A DNA stretch of 64,000 nt from Euglena gracilis (lineage: Eukaryota > Euglenida > Euglenophyceae > Euglenales), in NCBI GenBank assembly GCA_039621445.1, contig CP154957.1:21527788-21591787 (forward strand), written 5' to 3'. A program made the translations under genes and the position numbers. The notes below the pieces were generated by a model. That model saw only the letters and a list, made by a program, of their open reading frames with translations, did not search any database and had not been told where the DNA came from. Within the stretch, counting starts at the first letter, position 1; each line of letters begins with the position of its first letter. Below, one piece after another: positions 10,914-24,952 of this stretch.

Positions 10914-11318
10914 TTTTAAACGATCCTCGCTATCTCGATTTTCTCCCAGTCCCTTGTGTTTGACATTCCCGACCTTGATTTACATAGGGGGGGTGGGCCT
11001 CCACCCCCCTTGCTGCCCTTCCCCTGCCATCACCAGATCTAAAAGAGAAGACATCCTATTCATTGGACACGGCAGACCAAAACAAACTTGAAGATCTGTT
11101 CGGGGGGTGTTGGATGGGCGGCGCTCGCTTCTGCTTCCCAATTAAAAACTTAAACCCGACTTCAAAAATTCAAAGTTGACTTCGAAAATTTGACCCGAAG
11201 TCAAATTTGCAATCTCGAACTTGAATTCAATAATTCACCTCAGGGTCTTCACCGTAATTCACCAAAAACAAACCTCTCTGGATGGAATGGACAAATGAAC
11301 ATTTTTTGAAAACATGAA
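9562..11318 (+). repeat. Array copy 1 (1757 bp)
   Basis: This is the longest unit. Its microsatellite at 10829-10914 is compound: CA with GA and TA interruptions and a (CG)n core, unlike all other copies. Its left flank resembles the unit's own end only weakly. Confidence 0.9.
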
Positions 11319-12577
11319 ATGCCATTTCACACACCGGATTCACGCTGTACGTGTTTCTTTGTTTAATATTTTCTTTGGTTGGTTTAATGTTCTGCTGTCG
11401 TTGAGTTGAACACCTGCCACCGCCCCACGCCCCACATGACCCAGTGACCTCTTTTTGACCAGAAGTCCTGCATCATGAGGCAACTCTGTTTGCTTTTAAT
11501 TTGTCCAGCATTGCACACAATTTTTTGAATTTTGTTTGTTTGTCTTGCATATTTGTCTGTGTTTCTTCACGAAGGACACGCGCCATTCATGGCTGGTTCC
11601 TTGTGCCTTGGATTTGATTCTAGATTGGTAATTTTTCACCGCAGAGTTGCCTGCCGCAGGGACCGCACTGTGACAGACAGCTGGTCTGTCAGGGAACGTT
11701 ACGATGCAGGGGTCCATCCCCTCCTCCCCTCTTCCCACAACCGCCCGAACCATTTCAGTGTACCATCCCTGACCTCAGGACCTCAGGACCAGGGCGTTGA
11801 GACGCTTTCACATAACCTGGATTCATGGCTAGCTTAGGCGGCGTAAATTGCCCAAAACTTTAAGAGGGTTTGTAGCGGAAACGAAGGGAAAACCGCTTTG
11901 TCCATTTTTTGGCATTTCTCGGAAGAGGCCGTTTTTGTGACGTTTATAGTGTATAAGAGGCCAAAATGAGTGAAAAGGGGAATAAATTTTTCAGCCGATG
12001 CCCAAATCGGCAGAAAGCACCACGAATTGTCAAACAAAGCGAAAACCCGCTTCGTCACTGTCCAAATCTACTTCACTCCTGAGGTGAAGAAACGCAAAAG
12101 GCGACCCATAATCGGGGCCTTGCGAGAACCGGGAGGCCAGGGGGAGGGGAATATCCGGAATCTCATAATGGGGGTCTCGCGAGAACCACAAGAGCAGGGG
12201 CGGCGGACATTGCCAAAATCCGCTGTCTTATTGAACGTTCTCAAGCAGAAACGAGAAGCCTTGAGGGGCGAGGGAGAAGATTGACAGCAAACACCCCCAA
12301 AAACTATTCAAAATGTCCTCTAGAAAGCGCAGCACGCTCCCCCTGACGATTCAATTTTTTTGACCTTGACTTTGAAGGCCCGAGTCGTCATGCGGGCCTC
12401 GAAAACGTACATAAGATGAAACTTGAGCCCTCTTGCGCACCGTGCGCGGGGTCCGTCCCCCCGCCCAGCGGGGCCCATGGCGGCGTAGGATCTTTTTACA
12501 AAATTTTCGAAGGGATTTCCTCGGGAATTTTTTGGGTGCATTTTTTGTTCAAAACAGGAGGGGCTCAAATCCCTCTT

Positions 12578-12615
<38 letters not shown>

Positions 12616-13019
12616 TTTAAACGATCCTCGCTATCTCGATTTTCTCCCAGTCCCTTGTGCTTTGACATTCCCGACCTTGATTTACATAGGTGGGGTGGGC
12701 CTCCACCCCCCTTGCTGCCCTTCCCCTGCCATCACCAGATCTAAAAGAGAAGACATCCTATTCATTGGACACGGCAGACCACAACAAACTTGAAGATCTG
12801 TTCGGGGGGTGTTGGATGGGCGGCGCTCGCTTCTGCTTCCCAATTAAAAACTTAAACCCGACTTCAAAAATTCAAAGTTGACTTCGAGATTGCAAATTTG
12901 ACTTCGGGTCAAATTTTCGAACTTGAATTCAATAATTCACCTCAGGGTCTTCACCGTAATTCACCAAAAAAAACCTCTCTGGATGGAATGGACAAATGAG
13001 CATTTTTTGAAAACATGAA
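11319..13019 (+). repeat. Array copy 2 (1701 bp)
   Basis: The CA tract is at 12580-12613. The internal 104-codon plus frame is open in this copy (11970-12284) but has no ATG start. Confidence 0.9.
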
Positions 13020-14277
13020 ATGCCATTTCACACACCGGATTCACGCTGTACGTGTTTCTTTGTTTAATATTTTCTTTGGTTGGTTTAATGTCCTGCTGTT
13101 GTTGAGTTGAACACCTGCCACCGCCCCACCCCCCACACGACCCAGTGACCTCTTTTTGACCAGAAGTCCTGCATCATGAGGCAACTCTGTTTGCTTTTAA
13201 TTTGTCCAGCATTGCACACAATTTTTTGAATTTAGTTTGTTTGTCTTGCATATTTGTCTGTGTTTCTTCACGAAGGACACGCGCCATTCATGGCTGGTTC
13301 CTTGTGCCTTGGATTTGATTCTAGATTGGTTATTTTTCACCGCAGAGTTGCCTGCCGCAGGGACCGCACTGTGACAGACAGCTTGTCTGTCAGGGAACGT
13401 TACGATGCAGGGGTCCATCCCCTCCTCCCCTCTTCCCACCTCCGCCCGAACCATTTCAGTGTATCATCCGTGACCTCAGGACCTCAGGACCAGGGCGTTG
13501 AGACGCTTTCACATAACCTGGATTCATGGCTAGCTTAGGCGGCGTAAATTGCCCAAAACTTTAAGAGGGTTTGTAGCGGAAACGAAGGGAAAACCGCTTT
13601 GTCCATTTTTTGGCATTTCTCGGAAGAGGCCGTTTTTGTGATGTTTATAGTGTATAAGAGGCCAAAATGAGTGAAAAGGGGCATAAATTTTCAGCCGATG
13701 CCCAAATCGGCAGAAAGCACCACGAATTGTCAAACAAAGCGAAAAACCGCTTCGTCACTGTCCAAATCTACTTCACTCCTGAGGTGAAGAAACGCAAAAG
13801 ACGACCCATAATCGGGGCCTTGCGAGAACCGGGAGGCCAGGGTGAGGGGAATATCCGAATCTCATAATGGGGGTCTCGCGAGAACCGCAAGAGCAGGGGC
13901 GGCGGACATTGCCAAAATCCGCTGTCTTATCGAACGTTCTCAAGCAGAAACGAGAAGCCTTGAGGGGCGAGGGAGAAGATTGACAGCAAACACCCCCAAA
14001 AACTATTCAAAATGTCCTCTAGAAAGCGCAGCACGCTCCCCCTGACGATTCAATTTTTTTTTACCTTGACTTTGAAGGCCCGAGTCGTCATGCGGGCCTC
14101 GAAAACGTACATAAGATGAAACTTGAACCCTCTTGCGCACCGTGCGCGGGGTCCGTCCCCCCGCCCAGCGGGGCCCATGGCGGCGTAGGATCTTTTTACA
14201 AAATTTTAGAACGGATTTCTTCGGGAATTTTTTGGGTGCCTTTTTTGTTCAAAACAGGAGGGGCTCAAACCCCTCTT

Positions 14278-14333
<56 letters not shown>

Positions 14334-14737
14334 TTTAAACGATCCTCGCTATCTCGATTTTCCCCCAGTCCCTTGTGCTTTGACATTCCCGACCTTGATT
14401 TACATAGGGGGGGTGGGCCTCCACCCCCCTTGCTGCCCTTCCCCTGCCATCACCAGATCTAAAAGAGAAGACATCCTATTCATTGGACACGGCAGACCAA
14501 AACAAACTTGAAGATCTGTTCGGGGGGTGTTGGATGGGCGGCGCTCGCTTCTGCTTCCCAATTAAAAACTTAAACCCGACTTCAAAAATTCAAAGTTGAC
14601 TTCGAGATTGCAAATTTGACTTCGGGTCAAATTTTCAAACTTGAATTCAATAATTCACCTCAGGGTCTTCACCGTAATTCACCAAAAAAAACCTCTCTGG
14701 ATGGAATGGACAAATGAACATTTTTTGAAAACATGAA
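13020..14737 (+). repeat. Array copy 3 (1718 bp)
   Basis: The longest uninterrupted CA tract of the array, about 53 bases, is at 14279-14331. Confidence 0.9.
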
Positions 14738-15995
14738 ATGCCATTTCACACACCGGATTCACGCTGTACGTGTTTCTTTGTTTAATATTTTCTTTGGTTG
14801 GTTTAATGTCCTGCTGTTGTTGAGTTGAACACCTGCCACCGCCCCACCCCCCACACGACCCAGTGACCTCTTTTTGACCAGAAGTCCTGCATCATGAGGC
14901 AACTCTGTTTGCTTTTAATTTGTCCAGCATTGCACACAATTTTTTGAATTTTGTTTGTTTGTCTTGCATATTTGTCTGTGTTTCTTCACGAAGGACACGC
15001 GCCATTCATGGCTGGTTCCTTGTGCCTTGGATTTGATTCTATATTGGTTATTTTTCACCGCAGAGTTGCCTGTCGCAGGGACCGCACTGTGACAGACAGC
15101 TGGTCTGTCAGGGAACGTTACGATGCAGGGGTCCATCCCCTCCTCCCCTCTTCCCACCACCGCCCGAACCATTTCAGTGTATCATCCGTGACCTCAGGAC
15201 CTCAGGACCAGGGCGTTGAGACGCTTTCACATAACCTGGATTCATGGCTAGCTTAGGCGGCGTAAATTGCCCAAAACTTTAAGAGGGTTTGTAGCGGAAA
15301 CGAAGGGAAAACCGCTTTGTCCATTTTTTGGCATTTCTCGGAAGAGGCCGTTTTTGTGATGTTTATAGTGTATAAGAGGCCAAAATGAGTGAAAAGGGGC
15401 ATAAATTTTTCAGCCGATGCCCAAATCGGCAGAAAGCACCACGAATTGTCAAACAAAGCGAAAAACCGCTTCGTCACTGTCCAAATCTACTTCACTCCTG
15501 AGGTGAAGAAACGCAAAAGACGACCCATAATCGGGGCCTTGCGAGAACCGGGAGGCCAGGGGGAGGGGAATATCCGAATCTCATAATGGGGGTCTCGCGA
15601 GAACCGCAAGAGCAGGGGCGGCGGACATTGCCAAAATCCGCTGTCTTATCGAACGTTCTCAAGCAGAAACGAGAAGCCTTGAGGGGCGAGGGAGAAGATT
15701 GACAGCAAACACCCCCAAAAACTTTTCAAAATGTCCTCTAGAAAGCGCAGCACGCTCCCCCTGACGATTCAATTTTTTTTACCTTGACTTTGAAGGCCCG
15801 AGTCGTCATGCGGGCCTCGAAAACGTACATAAGATGAAACTTGAACCCTCTTGCGCACCGTGCGCGGGGTCTGTCCCCCCGCCCAGCGGGGCCCATGGCG
15901 GCGTAGGATCTTTTTACAAAATTTTCGAACGGATTTCTTCGGGAATTTTTTGGGTGCATTTTTTGTTCAAAACAGGAGGGGCTCAAACCCCTCTT

Positions 15996-16033
<38 letters not shown>

Positions 16034-16439
16034 TTTAAACGATCCTCGCTATCTCGATTTTCCCCCAGTCCCTTGTGCTTTGACATTCCCGACCTTGATT
16101 TACATAGGGGGGGGGTGGGCCTCCACCCCCCTTGCTGCCCTTCCCCTGCCATCACCAGATCTAAAAGAGAAGACATCCTATTCATTGGACACGGCAGACC
16201 AAAACAAACTTGAAGATCTGTTCGGGGGGTGTTGGATGGGCGGCGCTCGCTTCTGCTTCCCAATTAAAAACTTAAACCCGACTTCAAAAATTCAAAGTTG
16301 ACTTCGAGATTGCAAATTTGACTTCGGGTCAAATTTTCAAACTTGAATTCAATAATTCACCTCAGGGTCTTCACCGTAATTCACCAAAAAAAACCTCTCT
16401 GGATGGAATGGACAAATGAACATTTTTTGAAAACATGAA
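14738..16439 (+). repeat. Array copy 4 (1702 bp)
   Basis: The CA tract is at 15998-16031. It carries ATCATCCGTGACC like copy 3, where most others have ATCCCTGACC. Confidence 0.9.
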
Positions 16440-17697
16440 ATGCCATTTCACACACCGGATTCACGCTGTAAGTGTTTCTTTGTTTAATATTTTCTTTGGT
16501 TGGTTTAATGTCCTGCTGTTGTTGAGTGAACACCTGCCACCGCCCCACCCCCCACATGACCCAGTGACCTCTTTTTGACCAGAAGTCCTGCATCATGAGG
16601 CAACTCTGTTTGCTTTTAATTTGTCCAGCATTGCACACAATTTTTTGAATTTTGTTTGTTTGTCTTGCATATTTGTCTGTGTTTCTTCACGAAGGACACT
16701 CGCCATTCATGGCTGGTTCCTTGTGCCTTGGATTTGATTCTAGATTGGTTATTTTTCACCGCAGAGTTGCCTGTCGCAGGGACCGCACTGTGACAGACAG
16801 CTGGTCCGTCAGGGAACGTTACGATGCAGGGGTCCATCCCCTCCTCCCCTCTTCCCACCACCGCCCGAACCATTTCAGTGTATCATCCCTGACCTCAGGA
16901 CCTCAGGACCAGGGCATTGAGACGCTTTCACATAACCTGGATTCATGGCTAGCTTAGGCGGCGTAAATTGCCCAAAACTTTAAGAGGGTTTGTAGCGGAA
17001 ACGAAGGGAAAACCGCTTTGTCCATTTTTTGGCATTTCTCGGAAGAGGCCGTTTTTGTGATGTTTATAGTGTATAAGAGGCCAAAATGAGTGAAAAGGGG
17101 CATAAATTTTTCAGCTGATGCCCAAATCGGCAGAAAGCACCACGAATTGTCAAACAAAGCGAAAAACCGCTTCGTCACTGTCCAAATCTACTTCACTCCT
17201 GAGGTGAAGAAACGCAAAAGATGACCCATAATCGGGGCCTTGCGAGAACCGGGAGGCCAGGGGGAGGGGAATATCCGAATCTCATAATGGGGGTCTCGCG
17301 AGAACCGCAAGAGCAGGGGCGGCGGACATTGCCAAAATCCGCTGTCTTATCGAACGTTCTCAAGCAGAAACGAGAAGCCTTGAGGGGCGAGGGAGAAGAT
17401 TGACAGCAAACACCCCCAAAAACTATTCAAAATGTCCTCTAGAAAGCGCAGCACGCTCCCCCTGACGATTCAATTTTTTTTTACCTTGACTTTGAAGGCC
17501 CGAGTCGTCATGCGGGCCTCGAAAACGTACATAAGATGCAACTTGAACCCTCTTGCGCACCGTGCGCGGGGTCCGTCCCCCCGCCCAGCGGGGCCCATGG
17601 CGGCGTAGGATCTTTTTACAAAATTTTCGAACGGATTTCTTCGGGAATTTTTTGGGTGCATTTTTTGTTCAAAACAGGAGGGGCTCAAACCCCTCTT

Positions 17698-17751
<54 letters not shown>

Positions 17752-18156
17752 TTTAAACGATCCTCGCTATCTCGATTTTCCCCCAGTCCCTTGTGCTTTG
17801 ACATTCCCGACCTTGATTTACATAGGGGGGGTGGGCCTCCACCCCCCTTGCTGCCCTTCCCCTGCCATCACCAGATCGAAAAGAGAAGACATCCTATTCA
17901 TTGGACACGGCAGACCACAACAAACTTGAAGATCTGTTCGGGGGGTGTTGGATGGGCGGCGCTCGCTTCTGCTTCCCAATTAAAAACTTAAACCCGACTT
18001 CAAAAATTCAAAGTTGACTTCGAGATTGCAAATTTGACTTCGGGTCAAATTTTCAAACTTGAATTCAATAATTCACCTCAGGGTCTTCACCGTAATTCAC
18101 CAAAAAAAAACCTCTCTGGATGGAATGGACAAATGAACATTTTTTGAAAACATGAA
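16440..18156 (+). repeat. Array copy 5 (1717 bp), member of a duplicated dimer
   Basis: It shares private variants with copy 7: GCTGTAAGTG, GGTCCGTCAG, GGGCATTGAG and CAGCTGATGCCC. The CA tract is at 17699-17749. Confidence 0.9.
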
Positions 18157-19403
18157 ATGCCATTTCACACACCGGATTCACGCTGTACGTGTTTCTTTGT
18201 TTAATATTTTCTTTGGTTGGTTTAATGTCCTGCTGTTGTTGAGTGAACACCTGCCACCGCCCCACCCCCCACATGACCCAGTGACCTCTTTTTGACCAGA
18301 AGTCCTGCATCATGAGGCAACTCTGTTGCTTTTAATTTGTCCAGCATTGCACACAATTTTTTCAATTTTGTTTGTTTGTCTTGCATATTTGTCTGTGTTT
18401 CTTCACGAAGGACAGGCGCCATTCATGGCTGGTTCCTTGTGCCTTGGATTTGATTCTAGATTGGTTACTTTTCACCGCAGAGTTGCCTGTCGCAGGGACC
18501 GCACTGTGACAGACAGCTGGTCTGTCAGGGAACGTTACGATGCAGGGGTCCATCCCCTCCTCCCCTCTTCCCACCACCGCCCGAACCATTTCAGTGTACC
18601 ATCCCTGACCTCAGGACCTCAGGACCAGGGCGTTGAGACGCTTTCACATAACCTGGATTCATGGCTAGCTTAGGCGGCAAAATTGCCCAAAACTTTAAGA
18701 GGGTTTGTAGCGGAAACGAAGGGAAAACCGCTTTGTCCATTTTTTGGCATTTCTAGGAAGAGGCCGTTTTTGTGATGTTTTTAGTGTATAAGAGGCCAAA
18801 ATGAGCGAAAAGGGGCATAAATTTTTCAGCCGATGTCCAAATCGGCAGAAAGCACCACGAATTTTCAAACAAAGCGAAAAACCGCTTCGTCACTGTCCAA
18901 ACCTACTTCACTCCTGAAGTGAAGAAAAGCAAAACGACCCATAGTCGGGGTCTTGCGAGAACCGGGGGGGCAGGGGGAGGGAATATCCGGAATCTCATAA
19001 TGGGGGTCTCGCAAGAACCGCAAGAGCAGGGGTGGCGGACATTGCCAAAATCCGCTGTCTTATCGAACGTTCTCAAGCAGAAACGAGAAGCCTTGAGGGG
19101 CGAGGGAGAAGATTGACAGCAAACACCCCCAAAAACTATTCAAAATGTCCTCTAGAAAGCGCAGCACGCTCCCCCTGACGGTTCAATTTTTTTGACTTTG
19201 AAGGCCCGAGTCGCCATGCGGGCCTCGAAAACGTACATAAGATGAAACTTGAACCCTCTTGCGCACCGTGCGCGGGGTCCGTCCCCACGCCCAGCGGGGC
19301 CCATGGCGGCGTAGGATCTTTTTACAAAATTTTCGAACGGATTTCTTCGGGAATTTTTTGGGTGCATTTTTTGTTCAAAACAGGAGGGGCTCAAACCCCT
19401 CTT

Positions 19404-19445
<42 letters not shown>

Positions 19446-19851
19446 TTTAAACGATCCTCGCTATCTCGATTTTCCCCCAGTCCCTTGTGCTTTGACATTC
19501 CCGACCTTGATTTACATCGGGGGGGGGTGGGCCTCCACCCCCCTTGCTGCCCTTCCCCTGCCATCACCAGATCTAAAAGAGAAGACATCCTATTCATTGG
19601 ACACGGCAGACCAAAACAAACTTGAAGATCTGTTCGGGGGGTGTTGGATGGGCGGCGCTCGCTTCTGCTTCCCAATTAAAAACTTAAACCCGACTTCAAA
19701 AATTCAAAGTTGACTTCGAGATTGCAAATTTGACTTCGGGTCAAATTTTCAAACTTGAATTCAATAATTCACCTCAGGGTCTTCACCGTAATTCACCAAA
19801 AAAAACCTCTCTGGATGGAATGGACAAATGAACATTTTTTGAAAACATGAA
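18157..19851 (+). repeat. Array copy 6 (1695 bp), member of a duplicated dimer
   Basis: It shares private variants with copy 8: CTGTTGCTTTT, GGACAGGCGCC, GGCGGCAAAATTG, TTTCTAGGAAG and ATGTTTTTAGTG. The CA tract is at 19405-19443. Confidence 0.9.
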
Positions 19852-21108
19852 ATGCCATTTCACACACCGGATTCACGCTGTAAGTGTTTCTTTGTTTAAT
19901 ATTTTTTTTGGTTGGTTTAATGTCCTGCTGTTGTTGAGTGAACACCTGCCACCGCCCCACCCCCCACATGACCCAGTGACCTCTTTTTGGCCAGAAGTCC
20001 TGCATCATGAGGCAACTCTGTTTGCTTTTAATTTGTCCAGCATTGCACATAATTTTTTGAATTTTGTTTGTTTGTCTTGCATATTTGTCTGTGTTTCTTC
20101 ACGAAGGACAGGCGCCATTCATGGCTGGTTCCTTGTGCCTTGGATTTGATTCTAGATTGGTTATTTTTCACCGCAGAGTTGCCTGTCGCAGGGACCGCAC
20201 TGTGACAGACAGCTGGTCCGTCAGGGAACGTTACGATGCAGGGGTCCATCCCCTCCTCCCCTCTTCCCACCACCGCCCGAACCATTTCAGTGTATCATCC
20301 CTGACCTCAGGACCTCAGGACCAGGGCATTGAGACGCTTTCACATAACCTGGATTCATGGCTAGCCTAGGCGGCGTAAATTGCCCAAAACTTTAAGAGGG
20401 TTTGTAGCGGAAACGAAGGGAAAACCGCTTTGTCCATTTTTTGGCATTTCTCGGAAGAGGCCGTTTTTGTGATGTTTATAGTGTATAAGAGGCCAAAATG
20501 AGTGAAAAGGGGCATAAATTTTTCAGCTGATGCCCAAATCGGCAGAAAGCACCACGAATTGTCAAACAAAGCGAAAAACCGCTTCGTCACTGTCCAAATC
20601 TACTTCACTCCTGAGGTGAAGAAACGCAAAAGACGACCCATAATCGGGGCCTTGCGAGAACCGGGAGGCCAGGGTGAGGGGAATATCCGAATCTCATAAT
20701 GGGGGTCTCGCGAGAACCGCAAGAGCAGGGGCGGCGGACATTGCCAAAATCCGCTGTCTTATCGAACGTTCTCAAGCAGAAACGAGAAGCCTTGAGGGGC
20801 GAGGGAGAAGATTGACAGCAAACACCCCCAAAAACTATTCAAAATGTCCTCTAGAAAGCGCAGCACGCTCCCCCTGACGGTTCAATTTTTTTGACCTTGA
20901 CTTTGAAGGCCCGAGTCGTCATGCGGGCCTCGAAAACGTACATAAGATGAAACTTGAACCCTCTTGCGCACCGTGGGCGGGGTCCGTCCCCCCGCCCAGC
21001 GGGGCCCATGGCGGCGTAGGATCTTTTTACAAAATTTTCGAACGGATTTCTTCGGGAATTTTTTGGGTGCATTTTTTGTTCAAAACAGGAGGGGCTCAAA
21101 CCCCTCTT

Positions 21109-21148
<40 letters not shown>

Positions 21149-21555
21149 TTTAAACGATCCTCGCTATCTCGATTTTCCCCCAGTCCCTTGTGCTTTGACA
21201 TTCCCGACCTTGATTTACATCGGGGGGGGGTGGGCCTCCACCCCCCTTGCTGCCCTTCCCCTGCCATCACCAGATCGAAAAGAGAAGACATCCTATTCAT
21301 TGGACACGGCAGACCACAACAAACTTGAAGATCTGTTCGGGGGGTGTTGGATGGGCGGCGCTCGCTTCTGCTTCCCAATTAAAAACTTAAACCCGACTTC
21401 AAAAATTCAAAGTTGACTTCGAGATTGCAAATTTGACTTCGGGTCAAATTTTCAAACTTGAATTCAATAATTCACCTCAGGGTCTTCACCGTAATTCACC
21501 AAAAAAAAACCTCTCTGGATGGAATGGACAAATGAACATTTTTTGAAAACATGAA
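19852..21555 (+). repeat. Array copy 7 (1704 bp), partner of copy 5
   Basis: It carries the copy-5 variants listed there. The CA tract is at 21109-21147. Confidence 0.9.
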
Positions 21556-23253
21556 ATGCCATTTCACACACCGGATTCACGCTGTACGTGTTTCTTTGTT
21601 TAATATTTTCTTTGGTTGGTTTAATGTCCTGATGTTGTTGAGTGAACACCTGCCACCGCCCCACCCCCCACATGACCCAGTGACCTCTTTTTGACCAGAA
21701 GTCCTGCATCATGAGGCAACTCTGTTGCTTTTAATTTGTCCAGCATTGCACACATTTTTTTCAATTTTGTTTGTTTGTCTTGCATATTTGTCTGTGTTTC
21801 TTCACGAAGGACAGGCGCCATTCATGGCTGGTTCCTTGTGCCTTGGATTTGATTCTAGATTGGTTACTTTTCACCGCAGAGTTGCCTGTCGCAGGGACCG
21901 CACTGTGACAGACAGCTGGTCTGTCAGGGAACGTTACGATGCAGGGGTCCATCCCCTCCTCCCCTCTTCCCACCACCGCCCGAACCATTTCAGTGTATCA
22001 TCCCTGACCTCAGGACCTCAGGACCAGGGCGTTGAGACGCTTTCACATAACCTGGATTCATGGCTAGCTTAGGCGGCAAAATTGCCCAAAACTTTAAGAG
22101 GGTTTGTAGCGGAAACGAAGGGAAAACCGCTTTGTCCATTTTTTGGCATTTCTAGGAAGAGGCCGTTTTTGTGATGTTTTTAGTGTATAAGAGGCCAAAA
22201 TGAGTGAAAAGGGGCATAAATTTTTCAGCCGATGCCCAAATCGGCAGAAAGCACCACGAATTGTCAAACAAAGCGAAAAACCGCTTCGTCACTGTCCAAA
22301 TCTACTTCAATCCTGAGGTGAAGAAACGCAAAAGACGACCCATAATTGGGGCCTTGCGAGAACCGGGAGGCCAGGGGGAGGGGAATATCCGGAATCTCAT
22401 AATGGGGGTCTCGCAAGAACCGCAAGAGCAGGGGTGGCGGACATTGCCAAAATCCGCTGTCTTATCGAACGTTCTCAAGCAGAAACGAGAAGCCTTGAGG
22501 GGCGAGGGAGAAGATTGACAGCAAACACCCCCAAAAACTATTCAAAATGTCCTCTAGAAAGCGCAGCACGCTCCCCCTGACGGTTCAATTTTTTTGACTT
22601 TGAAGGCCCGAGTCGCCATGCGGGCCTCGAAAACGTACATAAGATGAAACTTGAACCCTCTTGCGCACCGTGCGCGGGGTCCGTCCCCACGCCCAGCGGG
22701 GCCCATGGCGGCGTAGGATCTTTTTACAAAATTTTCGAACGGATTTCTTCGGGAATTTTTTGGGTGCATTTTTTGTTCAAAACAGGAGGGGCTCAAATCC
22801 CTCTTCCACACACACAGACACACACACACACACACACATACACACACCTTTTAAACGATCCTCGCTATCTCGATTTTCTCCCAGTCCCTTGTGCTTTGAC
22901 ATTCCCGACCTTGATTTACATAGGTGGGGTGGGCCTCCACCCCCCTTGCTGCCCTTCCCCTGCCATCACCAGATCTAAAAGAGAAGACATCCTATTCATT
23001 GGACACGGCAGACCACAACAAACTTGAAGATCTGTTCGGGGGGTGTTGGATGGGCGGCGCTCGCTTCTGCTTCCCAATTAAAAACTTAAACCCGACTTCA
23101 AAAATTCAAAGTTGACTTCGACATTGCAAATTTGACTTCGGGTCAAATTTTCGAACTCGAATTCAATAATTCACCTCAGGGTCTTCACCGTAATTCACCA
23201 AAAAAAACCTCTCTGGATGGAATGGACAAATGAACATTTTTTGAAAACATGAA
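21556..23253 (+). repeat. Array copy 8 (1698 bp), partner of copy 6
   Basis: It carries the copy-6 variants. The CA tract (22806-22847) is interrupted by GA and TA, as in copy 1. Confidence 0.9.
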
Positions 23254-24511
23254 ATGCCATTTCACACACCGGATTCACGCTGTACGTGTTTCTTTGTTTA
23301 ATATTTTCTTTGGTTGGTTTAATGTCCTGCTGTTGTTGAGTTGAACACCTGCCACCGCCCCACCCCCCACATGACCCAGTGACCTCTTTTTGACCAGAAG
23401 TCCTGCATCATGAGGCAACTCTGTTTGCTTTTAATTTGTCAAGCACTGCACACAATTTTTTGAATTTTGTTTGTTTGTCTTGCATATTTGTCTGTGTTTC
23501 TTCACGAAGGACACGCGCCATTCATGGCTGGTTCCTTGTGCCTTGGATTTGATTCTAGATTGGTTATTTTTCACCGCAGAGTTGCCTGCCGCAGGGACCG
23601 CACTGTGACAGACAGCTGGTCTGTCAGGGAACGTTACGATGCAGGGGTCCATCCCCTCCTCCCCTCTTCCCACCACCGCCCGAACCATTTCAGTGTATCA
23701 TCCCTGACCTCAGGACCTCAGGACCAGGGCGTTGAGACGCTTTCACATAACCTGGATTCATGGCTAGCTTAGGCGGCGTAAATTGCCCAAAACCTTAAGA
23801 GGGTTTGTAGCGGAAACGAAGGGAAAACCGCTTTGTCCATTTTTTGGCATTTCTCGGAAGAGGCCGTTTTTGTGATGTTTATAGCGTATAAGAGGCCAAA
23901 ATGAGTGAAAAGGGGCATAAATTTTTCAGCCGATGCCCAAATCGGCAGAAAGCACCACGAATTGTCAAACAAAGCGAAAAACCGCTTCGTCACTGTCCAA
24001 ATCTACTTCACTCCTGAGGTGAAGAAACGCAAAAGACGACCCATAATCGGGGCCTTGCGAGAACCGGGAGGCCAGGGGGAGGGAATATCCGGAATCTCAT
24101 AATGGGGGTCTCGCGAGAACCGCAAGAGCAGGGGCGGCGGACATTGCCAAAATCCGCTGTCTTATTGAACGTTCTCAAGCAGAAACGAGAAGCCTTGAGG
24201 GGCGAGGGAGAAGATTGACAGCAAACACCCCCAAAAACTATTCAAAATGTCCTCTAGAAAGCGCAGCACGCTCCCCCTGACAATTCAATTTTTTTGACCT
24301 TGACTTTGAAGGCCCGAGTCGTCATGCGGGTCTCGAAAACGTACATAAGATGAAACTTGAACCCTCTTGCGCACCGTGCGCGGGGTCCGTCCCCCTGCCC
24401 AGCGGGGCCCATGGCGGCGTAGGATCTTTTTACAAAATTTTCGAACGGATTTCTTCGGGAATTTTTTGGGTGCATTTTTTGTTCAAAACAGGAGGGGCTC
24501 AAATCCCTCTT

Positions 24512-24547
<36 letters not shown>

Positions 24548-24952
24548 TTTAAACGATCCTCGCTATCTCGATTTTATCCCAGTCCCTTGTGCTTTGACAT
24601 TCCCGACCTTGATTTACATGGGGGGGGGTGGGCCTCCACCCCCCTTGCTGCCCTTCCCCTGCCATCACCAGATCTAAAAGAGAAGACATCCTATTCATTG
24701 GACACGGCAGACCACAACAAACTTGAAGATCTGTTCGGGGGGTGTTGGATGGGCGGCGCTCGCTTCTGCTTCCCAATTAAAAACTTAAACCCGACTTCAA
24801 AAAATCAAAGTGGACTTCGAGATTGCAAATTTGACTTCGGGTCAAATTTTCGAACTTGAATTCAATAATTCACCTCAGGGTCTTCACCGTAATTCACCAA
24901 AAAAAACCTCTCTGGATGGAATGGACAAATGAACATTTTTTGAAAACATGAA
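23254..24952 (+). repeat. Array copy 9 (1699 bp)
   Basis: The CA tract is at 24512-24546. It has a one-base deletion (GGGAATATCCGG) shared with copies 10 and 11. Confidence 0.9.

Noticed and set aside
14269-14280. tRNA-like T-arm: AGGGGCTCAAACCCCT hairpin before the CA tract in each unit
   Set aside because: It resembles a B-box and T-loop, but no D arm, anticodon arm or matching acceptor strand lies upstream, and copies vary in the stem.
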